This document shows positions 55,661 to 64,000 of a stretch of 64,000 bases of DNA, in pieces. The first letter of the stretch is position 1, and each line of letters begins with the position of its first letter. Source of the DNA: Typhlomys cinereus (lineage: Eukaryota > Chordata > Mammalia > Rodentia > Platacanthomyidae); NCBI GenBank assembly GCA_023101885.1, contig JALPQD010000303.1, forward strand, positions 248,001 to 312,000, read 5' to 3'. The translations under genes and the position numbers were made by a program. The notes beneath the pieces were generated by a model. The model did not search any database. It was not told where the DNA came from and saw nothing but the letters and a program-made list of their open reading frames with translations.

Positions 55661-57000
55661 GCTCAGGAGACAATATGAGAAATTAAGTGGTGTATTCTAA
55701 GAAACGTCATCTGAATATGCTAATGAGACCGGTCCTCCGAATCCATGCATACCCTCCCTGATTCACAGACCCCAGCCCTGGCCCTGGCTCAAGGCAAGGT
55801 CAAGGTCACCTTCCTCTTCTTTCCGAATTGTAGAAGCGAACACAAGTTCCAGTTCGGTGTCCTGGACAGCGTTGAGGAGGAGACCCCACACGCCCTGTCC
55901 ATTTCTTAGCTCTGTAGGTCGCTGCGGGCGACGTCCTCTGCTTCGAGTCCTCACAAGTTGCATCTGCAGAGAGAAGAGAGGGTGACAGATCAGTGTGGGA
56001 AAGAGCTAAGGAACAGCTGCTTTCTGAGGCCAGAGGAGATGGAAAACTGACCCAAGGGGATGCCCGCCAGGAACAACCTGGACAGCAATTTCAGCACCGC
56101 GGACAGCCCAGCCGGGCCCTAGAAACCAAGGTGGTGGGTGTAGGAGGCCGCTGAGCTCACAGCCAGGGAAGAGAATAAACAATGCAAGAGAATAAAGGCG
56201 ACTTCAAAGGGATGTGCTTTCTGGGAGAGCAGGGCTGTGTTCTGATGATGGGGGACTGGAGCACCTTGAGGTAGGTCTCAGAGGACCACCCAGGAGGATC
56301 CCAAGGGACCACCCAGGTTAGATCCCAGGCCTGGGTTGGAGGGGGAGATTCTAGCATGGGAACGATTAGGAGACAAGAGAGAGGAGCAGGAGCCTAGAAA
56401 GCAACCCTGCACATAGCCCAAGCAGCCCAGGGAACAAGAACCAAGCCCAGGGCGATGGCGAGGCAGCATCTATTGGCTTTCACATTGCTGCCACTGGGGC
56501 CTCTGTGGCTGCTGCAGCTCCCGCAGTCACCGCTGCAGCACACCCACCCACATCTGGGGCTCCTTAGCGAACTCAACAAGATCCCACGGCACTTGTATTC
56601 CAGTGTGAGCAGCTCCTCCTGTCGCGTCCCAGGAGCCCCATTACATTCATGACCTGCTTCCCAATCCCCATCTTTAGGGATTGAATGCCTAAGGGCCAAC
56701 AAGGGGAGGCGGGGTCTTGTGAGGTGGATAGAGACCAGCGAGGGGCACCTCAACAAGAGATGCAGCAGGACCAGACCTCTGTCCCAGGGTAGCTCCGGTG
56801 TTGCTGCCAGTGGCCCCGGGGTCTCCCAGACAGTGCTCACTGACAAGGAGCCTCCCTCCTGGGCTCCTGCACCGCGCTCCAGAGCAACTCAGATTCTAGG
56901 TGGAGCAGGCAAGACGAAGCTATGGGGTGAGTTTAACGCAGCTGTAGGGTGCCCACCCAGAGAGGTACAGTAATGCCCACTTGAAAGCAGGCAGGTGCCA
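55661..57000. other. GC-richer stretch, possible exons, no family recognised
   Basis: The minus frame 56394-56846 (150 codons) and the plus frame 56455-56652, starting MARQHLLAFTLLPLG (signal-peptide-like), overlap on opposite strands, so at most one is real. No splice partner or family was recognised. Confidence 0.3.
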
Positions 57001-57689
57001 GCCATTATTTGGCACAAGTTTATTTCCTTCTTGTACAAACCCGCTCAATATTGCTAAATGCGTCCATCCTCAGACTTCTCCCAATGTCACTCACCAGACA
57101 TGTTGACACCCCTATCCAGTCTTCGGCTGTTCTTTGGTCTTATTTTACAATGTTTATATTCCTTTTTTTTAAATTACAAAATGGAAAAAAGTTTTTACTT
57201 TGTGCTCACCAACAGAAAGCAAATTTGACCAAAATATTTTGATGTGCTTGTCATGGAGGGTCATGGTTAGAATTTTTAAAGCTTAAGTTCATACATTTAG
57301 ATTATACACTCTGGATAGTTAAATATTTTTACTTGGATAACTGATGAAATCTTTAATTAAGAACCAGGAAATATTTGTGAAATTTGGTTGAATTTGTCCA
57401 AAATGCAATTGGTCCAATTAAAACAAAAAGTAAAATTGTTCAGAACTTTTTAATAAAACAAATTTAGTAAGAAATAAGCAATGTGTAAAAAGATAACAAC
57501 CAAAATTTCTCTACAAAGATTAAATCTCAGTAATAAGCAATATATATGTCATATCTTTACACGGTCTTATTTTCTTCAATGGAAGAATCAGAGAGGCAAA
57601 AGGAAAGTCCTCTATTGAGAATCTAAAGGGATGTGTTCCGCTGGAGAGCCAGAGGCAGCATTATGTTATAATCTGAATGATTTAGGTAT
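57001..57689. other. No gene seen
   Basis: AT-rich, nothing to support. Confidence 0.5.
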
Positions 57690-58060
57690 ATAAATTGTCA
57701 TAGTTATGCAAAGATGTCAACCTGACTGTTGAGGGTTTGAGCTCCGGGCACATTTGTAGAGAATTAATGGTTGAGTTAAGCCCAGAGCAAACCTGCAGGA
57801 GATTGTCTAGCTGATGAGGAAGGCCCAGGCCATGGTGGATGGGATTGGGCCCTGGAATAGCATACAGACAGCTAGTTGAGAGAGTTGGCATCCTTCTGTT
57901 CACTTAGCCAGACATGCTGGTCTTGAAAGTAAGGATTGTCCATCTCTCAATTGTTATGTGATGATGGTACCAAGAATCCTAAGAGAGAATAAACCCTTCT
58001 TCCCTTAAGCCATTTGATAGTCATTCATCAGCAACTATGCAGGCGAACTGCAACATGAAT
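57690..58060 (+). repeat. DNA-transposon-like rodent repeat, copy 3
   Basis: Close relative of 20465-20880: GGGTTTGAGCTCC(G)GG, GTAGAGAATTAATGGTTGAG, CCAGACATGCTGGTC, AAGTAAGGATTGTCCATCTC and GCAACTATGCAGGCGAACTG. Confidence 0.65.
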
Positions 58061-59534
58061 GGTTATCTATAATAATACCATGTGGCCAAGCACAAGGTCT
58101 AAACTGTGTTTCAGAGCTCTGCACACTTTCCAAGCCAACCACTTTAACTACACACATCAAGTGGAATTTGCACCTACAGAAATCTGGGGCACATCATGAC
58201 AGAAGTGTGTCCGGGGCAGTGTGTCCCCTGGGCCCAATCCCACTGTCATGCTGTGCCTGCAGGTCACAGAAGCAGCCATCTCCATGACTTGAGTATTGAG
58301 AGCAGATGGCATGGAGGTTCTAGTGCTGGCTAATGCAAAGAACCCGAGGGCTCAGGACTTCTGGAAAACTCATCTCCCAAGGACAGGCAAAGAAGAAATG
58401 TTAGCTTCACCAGCCACACTCAAAACTGAAATTATGCTGTAGTAAACTCTCCCCTGATTCTTCAGCTTGAAAATTTCATTTTTCAAGTGTTACATTTTTA
58501 AGAATTTACCTAGAATTGTACTACTATAATACATTATGCAATTTGTACTTGATCCATTAATTATGCATTATCTACATTTATGTTCATGTGATTACATTTG
58601 TATAAATCACACATGAAATTATTCCTTGTATATGGGCATGCACCTTAACTTATGAATATTGCAAAACTCCTTAATGTATAATCCTCAAAACTTAAATCAA
58701 CATGAGTATTTATAGCTTAATTCCTTAATTTCACAGCATGGTAAAAGTCATATAAGTAAAATCAAATATTGTCAACATAACTAACCCTAAATCCATCAAA
58801 GGATATTTACACTCCAAAGCTAAACAAATCATTAGATTGTGAATGAGATATAGAAGGCTGCTAATTCTTGTTTACTGAAATAGTACACATTTAAAACTAT
58901 AGTTTCTTAACTTTTAGAGGCTATAAGTTATACACTGCCCATAGGAAACAAAAATTAGTGCAACTTCAAATAAAAATCATTAATTGTATATCATCCATTA
59001 TTCTAATTGCAGAATGACTAACCTTTCTCCAGGGAACTTTGTTGAATTTTTCAGAGGAGGCCTGGAGAGGGTACAGGGGTGCCCCTCTCCCTCCTCTGCC
59101 CTTGGCAGTCCTACATCAGTGCACCTTTGCTAAGCCTGGTAAAGGCACGTGTTCCACCAACAGACAGAAAGGCAGCAAACAGGCAGAAGGTCTTAGCTGG
59201 GAAGCCCTGGTAAAACTTGTTTAGGGACAGGTTCCCAAAGGAACAGACCTCCTGAAATACTCAAGCAACCAGGAGATGGCAGTCATGACCCAGCATGGCT
59301 TCTTCCTCCCTAGATCTCCATTCCAGCCACAAGCTGACTCTCTGTGAGCAGGGTTTAGGTCCTGAAGCCTCCTGGTCCAATCCAGTGAAGGGTGTTGCCT
59401 CCTGCTCCACAAGGCTGCATCTATTGCCAGCACAGATGTCACCGAAGTTGATCCCTGGTGGATAAGGTCGAGTAACCTAGAGGACAAGCTTCCAAGCATA
59501 CCCAGAAGGGATCTAAGTTTGATCAGCCTCTTGA
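58061..59534. other. No gene seen
   Basis: AT-rich to 59020, then a moderately GC-rich stretch to 59534 with short overlapping frames on both strands and no recognisable product. Confidence 0.45.
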
Positions 59535-59800
59535 GCTTGACTGTGAGGCATTACCCTGATCAGGCTAATAATGGACGGTGGCACCATTCCCTAGGCTGGT
59601 CTCCTGGGACTCTAGGAAAGGAGGAACTGAGCTGGCACAGGCATTCACTGCTCCTCCTTCCTGCCCAGTGACCCAGTGTGACTGACTGTCTCAAGCTCCT
59701 GCTGCTGTGACTTCCCCACCATGATGCACTGTAACTTGCATTCAAGCCAAAAGAAGTTGCTCTTCTCAGGGTATTTTATCCCAGCAACATAAAAGTAGGA
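59535..59800 (+). repeat. DNA-transposon-like rodent repeat, 3' part
   Basis: CCATTCCCTAGGCTGG, CTCCTGCTGCTGTGACTTCCC, CACCATGATGCACTGTAACTTG and GGGTATTTTATCCCAGCAAC match the 3' half of a common rodent hAT-type repeat as I remember it. Confidence 0.6.
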
Positions 59801-59954
59801 TAGAAATATGGATCACACCTCCCCCTTGAGAGTCTAGAAGGAAGTCTGAGGGAAAAGCTGTTGCTTTTTGACTGTTACCTTTTACATACTGTTCATGAAT
59901 TCATCCATCCTGTTTCTGGCTAGGTGTTAGAGAAATGTCAAGATACTGTAGGAT

Positions 59955-60120
59955 AGCTGGATGTGATGAGAGGATGTAGTCAGGAAGATTGCATGGAGTT
60001 CAAGGGCAGCCTGGGCTACAGAGTGTTATCCTGTCTCAAAAATCCAAAAAGGTATGGAATTTGGGACTGAGGGGTGAGAATATTATAAATTCATTATATT
60101 CTTGTATGCAACATTAAAAA
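59955..60120 (+). repeat. B1 fragment followed by a piece related to repeat 1-831
   Basis: B1-like GGAGTTCAAGGGCAGCCTGGG and ACAGAGTGTTATCCTGTCTC to 60050. Then 60056-60120 is a diverged match to 700-765 (ATTATAAATTCATTATATTC). Confidence 0.65.
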
Positions 60121-60124
60121 TATC

Positions 60125-60330
60125 CCAAAAGGCTAAGGATGTGGTTCAATTGGTCAAGTGCTTTTCTAGCATACAGGAGGCCCCGAGTTAAGTCCCCAGG
60201 TGTGGTTATGTGCCTATAATCCCAGACTCAGGAGGTTGAGGGAAGGTGATTAGGAGTCTTTAAGGACATTCCTGACTACACAGCAAGTTCTAGACTAGTG
60301 TGGACTAGAGACTTTGTTTCAAAAAATAAA
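60125..60330 (+). mobile_element. B4 (ID-B1 type) SINE
   Basis: ID-like head (GGCTAAGGATGTGGTTCAATTGG, GAGGCCCCGAGTTAAGTCCCC) joined to a B1-like body (GCCTATAATCCCAGACTCAGGAGG, GACTTTGTTTCAAAAAATAAA). Confidence 0.75.
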
Positions 60331-60334
60331 GTAT

Positions 60335-60566
60335 GGGGGCTGGAGAGATGACTCAGGGGTTAAACCTCTGCCTTGCAAGCCGAAGGATCTGACTTCAGAT
60401 CCCAGATCCCAAGTGAAAATGCCAGGTGGAAATGGATGCAGTTTGCACTTTCCACCCTGGGTGGTGGAATATGGCAACCCCAGAGCAAAGCAAAAAGGAG
60501 ATAAAGCAATCCAGGATGATTCTCAAAGCTCCCTTGGGTCTCCACAGACTCACACAGTACTTTCTG

Positions 60567-60604
<38 letters not shown>

Positions 60605-60625
60605 CCCTAACACCTAGCATGCATG
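60335..60625 (+). mobile_element. B2-like SINE with (AC)n
   Basis: GGGGGCTGGAGAGATGACTCAG head and GACTTCAGATCCCAGATCCC box B, with an AC run at 60569-60602. Confidence 0.88.
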
Positions 60626-60663
60626 CAATATTTATATTGCTATCTTTAATAAAATGATGAAAT

Positions 60664-60874
60664 GGGCTAGAGCGATGGCTCAGGGCTAAAGACTCTGCCT
60701 TGCAAGCAGACGGGTCTCAATTCATGCCAGGTCCCAGGGAAAAACACCAGGCAGAAATGCTGGCAGCAGTCCTGTGGGCAGAGCTTGGGAAACCCCAGAT
60801 TGAAGCAAGAAGGAAGTAGAAGCAATTCAGGATGGTTTCCAAAGTTAACTTTGGTCCTCCACATGTGTCCTCTG

Positions 60875-60922
<48 letters not shown>

Positions 60923-60957
60923 TAAATGAATGAATAAATAAAGTTTTTAAAAAATCG
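60664..60957 (+). mobile_element. B2-like SINE with (AC)n
   Basis: GGGCTAGAGCGATGGCTCAG head, TTTGGTCCTCCACATGTGTCC, an AC run at 60877-60919 and a tail with AATGAATGAATAAATAAAG. Confidence 0.88.
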
Positions 60958-61150
60958 TAAAATAGTTCAGTGGGTAAGTCACTATTGAGAAACCCAATGG
61001 CCTGAGTTCTGTTTTCAGAAGCCTGTATGTGGAAGGAGAGAAGGGACTTCTGACAGTTGTCCTCTGGCCTCCATCTGTGCACCAGGGCATGCACGCCTTC
61101 TCTCTGTCCCTGTCTCTCTCTCAATCAAATAAACTTTTTTAAAAAAAGAA
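60958..61150 (+). mobile_element. B3-like SINE
   Basis: AATAGTTCAGTGGGTAAG, GGCCTGAGTTCTG, CAGTTGTCCTCTGGCCTCC, TCTCTCTCTC and an AATAAACTT(T)nA(A)n tail. It abuts the preceding SINE. Confidence 0.78.
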
Positions 61151-61194
61151 GGATACAGGGTGTTTAAGTGGCAGTGTTAGATCATAGCCACACC

Positions 61195-61677
61195 TCAGAA
61201 ACTGGTCTTATGACGAGTTTCTAGCAAGTTCCTTCCCCCACTCGCAGACTCCTCTCCCACTGTGGAGTCAGTGTCTGTCTGACTCCTGGCAAATATCTGC
61301 ATCACTTGATGAGAAAACTTCCCACCATACTTTGGTTTAAAGGCTTGAAGTTCCCCTTGTACCCTAGACTTTCCAATGATTCTACTGCCACAAGGCTGCT
61401 TAGTGGTTACCTTTTCTTCTTGAAGCGTCATTCCTGTCTGAATGCTCTCCCACCTTTGAACTGAGTCATGTTCTAATAAATGCCCCATTATCATGAGCCT
61501 CTGCCTTCTCTTTTCAAATAGATGAAAAGGTAAAAAGCAGGCCAGGAGCAGGAAGACATCCACACAACAGTGTTCCTCAGATTCAGGACCACTCGCCCCC
61601 ACCCGTTTCAGGTTCCATGTGGTGGAGGTGGGAAGCAAGTTTTGGTTCCACTTTTTTTCTTGAGTTGAAATTGTCAA
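61195..61677 (-). other. Unrecognised 160-codon open frame
   Basis: The longest frame in non-repetitive, GC-neutral DNA. The composition looks protein-like (a hydrophobic stretch FLLLACFLPFHLF, then a basic and polar C-terminal half). I recognise no family, and no Kozak context or splice signals stand out. It could be an old retrocopy or chance. Confidence 0.2.
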
Positions 61678-61679
61678 AT

Positions 61680-63137
61680 CCTATGAGAATATTGGTATGG
61701 GAATTTTCAGTAGAAATAACTTCTGTAATGTGACTTACAGAACATAAATTCTATAAAGTTGGGCATTACCTCTCTTTTGCAAATCCAGAAAATGAGATAA
61801 CATGAAAAATTTTAAGCTATATATTGAAAGAAAAAAATATACCTCAATGAATTTTAAGTGCAGTAAGCTAACTTTTTAAATTAATTGGACGGTTCTTATA
61901 AGTTAGTGATGTATATATATATTAGTGATCTGCATACATTCCAGGGATTTGGGGAGAATTGTTACTATCCTCCCTGTCCCACCTTCCTACCAAGAGCAAA
62001 CATAATAGCTGAGCACCTTGGCTTGGGTTATGCCCCCACACACCCTTTTCAACAATGCTCTTGGCAGCTTACATCCTTTAGCAGCACATACTGTGCACAC
62101 ACACCCCTCTCTGAATCACGCACTTAGCAAACTTACCCCCACACACACACTTGTATGCTTCTCCTTCCTTGGCATTCATCAAAGTGTTTTCCATGTGATT
62201 CTAGATCAAGTTGATGATTGAGATTCAGAATTGCAATTCCATCCTATGTTATTTGGACTCCATAACACACCCCTTTAAATTATAGCTTTCTACCCTTGTC
62301 TCTATAGTCTCATGCTTATCTCATAATGCAAAGTATGATCGCACTTCAAGTGACCTCATAGTCTTTAATAATTCCAAAGTTCACATGTCATACAAGATTC
62401 CAAACAATCTCTTAATTGTGATTTTATATAAAATAAAAGCAAGTTCCTACGTCCAATTTGTAAGAGCACAGAGTAAACAGTCCTATTTTAAAGGGGAAAA
62501 AATCAAGAAACAACAAAGAATGACCAGTCCAAAGTAAAATCAAGACTCAACAAAACAAATACCAGGGGGGATAAGAGGAGGGGATCAGTTATAGGAAAGG
62601 CTGAGGCACTAAAAGAAAAACCTTAAGATTGTGGGATGCAGCCAAATAGAAACTTCCTATGTTATTAACATGTAAAAACATTTCTTTTTTTTTTAAAAAA
62701 AGAATAAGAATGGACAGTCCCTGGGCAGAAGATCATAGAGAGAGGAAAACAGGGAAAAGCAAAAAATGTCCTGGGATTACTCCACCTAGAACCCACTGAC
62801 AAACTACTGTAGAAATAACAGGAATGTGATTATCTCTTGATAAGTTGTTGGTCAAAAGTCAAAGGTCCCCCAAACAGCTTTTGCCATCACACTTGGTTGC
62901 CCTCCAAACCCTGACCCTAAGACCCTACTACGTAAAATGCAATACGCATGGACCACAAGAGGTGGAGAAAAAATTAGGTGGAACTGGTCTGGAAGGATCC
63001 CCTTGCTGGATCCTCCTTGCTGACTGACATGCTACTAGATGAGAAAAGCAACCACAGATCTCACCAATCTGTGCAATCTGCAAGTTTCAATAACAATCAC
63101 CATGACAACAGATGACCAGCGTAATAGTGGCATGAAT
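61680..63137. other. No gene seen
   Basis: AT-rich, with a CACACAC-containing patch at 62130-62150. It leads into repeat copy B. Confidence 0.5.
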
Positions 63138-64000
63138 ATGGAGGAGACGATCAACAGCTTTCTGATTGGATTTAATGCCCTCCTGTCAGAATGGATCCCA
63201 TTCCTGTTGCTGTAAACTGGAACAAGAGCATATGAAAGAGAAGGACATAGGTCCCAGAGGAAGAGCAGACTATGAATGTTCAGCTAGGAAGATAGTACAC
63301 CCAACTGCTTGGTAAATGCCTATTATTATACCTATAGATTGGAAGAACATACAGCACTCAACCTAGAAGCCCTCTTCTATTACAGAAGGTGTTTATTACT
63401 GAAAAGCACAACTTACTACAATGGCAGAAAATAAGTGATCATAGACTACTTGTCCTAAACAGGATATATATACCTCACCCACACCCACCCGAAAGCTGAG
63501 AAAACATTGTGGAAATGGGGGCAACAAGATCATAAGAGCCTGAACTGGAACAGTTGTGGGCCAGACATTATCTCCTAGACATGCTATGTGTACTTACACA
63601 AGAATTGCAGGAAATCTGTCTTATCATGAAAAGCAGAAAGATCTCAAGAAGCTCCACACCTCTCTGAGAGACTGATGAAGACTAACACTGACAGGGAAGA
63701 AAAGCAAAATGCTTTCCTCACTGCTGGAGCATGAATCAGGTCAGGCATATGTCATCAAATACAGACTAGATGAAACAAAATGGGTCACACAAGTGAAAAG
63801 ATTTGAAAATAGGAGGTAGTCTAGCAAAAGAGATGAAGGGTTGCAAAGGGGAAAGGAGGGGAGGTGGAATTTGGAACTAAGGGGTGAAAATGTCATAAAT
63901 TCACTATATTCATGTATGCCACACTAAAAAAACAGAATGAAAAAAGCCAAACACTAAATCCTGAAACTCTGTGTCCAGCATCTATGCTTTAAAATGCAAT
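63138..64000. repeat. Direct repeat copy B (pairs with 1-831)
   Basis: Aligns with 1-831 at a constant offset of about 63.17 kb after one 31-bp indel, with only scattered substitutions. It still matches at the last base of the window, so the homology continues beyond it. Confidence 0.9.

Noticed and set aside
56455..56652. Secreted small protein with signal peptide
   Set aside because: The leader-like start is suggestive, but a 150-codon frame overlaps on the other strand and no family or splice partner is recognised. Left as unassigned.

Overview
The window is mammalian nuclear DNA, most likely from a myodont rodent that is not a mouse or rat. It is crowded with rodent-type retroelements: tRNA-derived B2/B3-like SINEs with (CA)n tails, ID, B1 and B4 pieces, a rodent L1, several endogenous retrovirus (ERV) LTRs and URR1/RCHARR1-like DNA transposon copies. 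The species cannot be fixed from the sequence alone. I found no intact protein-coding gene. The identifiable coding matter is decayed: retrocopies of RPL7 and ELL2, a piece of BBOF1, a defective provirus and a defective L1.

Layout. 1-3.6 kb: a direct repeat whose second copy closes the window at 63.14-64 kb, then an RPL7 retrocopy and SINE scraps. 3.64-10.75 kb: a complete but wrecked betaretrovirus-like provirus on the minus strand with both LTRs, a 6-bp target-site duplication (TSD), polypurine tract (PPT), a primer-binding site (PBS) matching elongator tRNA-Met, and remnants of gag, RT/RNase H, integrase and env. Between gag and RT lies intronless host sequence from BBOF1 in place of most of gag-pro-RT. 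An ID SINE, a truncated L1 and probably an extra LTR are nested inside. 10.8-13.7 kb: DNA-transposon-like repeat and an old L1/HAL1 copy split by a SINE. 14.7-15.7 kb: a strong CpG island with an internal minisatellite. 16-20.4 kb: AT-rich unique-looking DNA with a tandem duplication. 20.5-25.5 kb: the ELL2 retrocopy among DNA-transposon-like and SINE insertions. 25.5-30 kb: AT-rich, sparse.

30.3-39.5 kb: GC-rich and full of minisatellites, including a ~505-bp tandem repeat, with no gene I can recognise. 39.5-45 kb: a long minus-strand L1 interrupted by a clean solo LTR with a CTTT TSD. 45-49 kb: tangled LTR material of a family carrying an internal VNTR, a plus-strand L1 3' end and a long purine microsatellite. 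49-59 kb: short tandem repeats, DNA-transposon-like copies, one more LTR, and a GC-rich stretch near 56 kb. 59.5-61.2 kb: a tight SINE cluster. 63.1-64 kb: second copy of the opening repeat.

Nothing here forms an operon or pathway. What can be read is the order of insertions. The two strongest items are the BBOF1-bearing provirus, which has the layout of a host-gene transduction, and the direct repeat at both window ends, which may mark a ~63-kb tandem segmental duplication.
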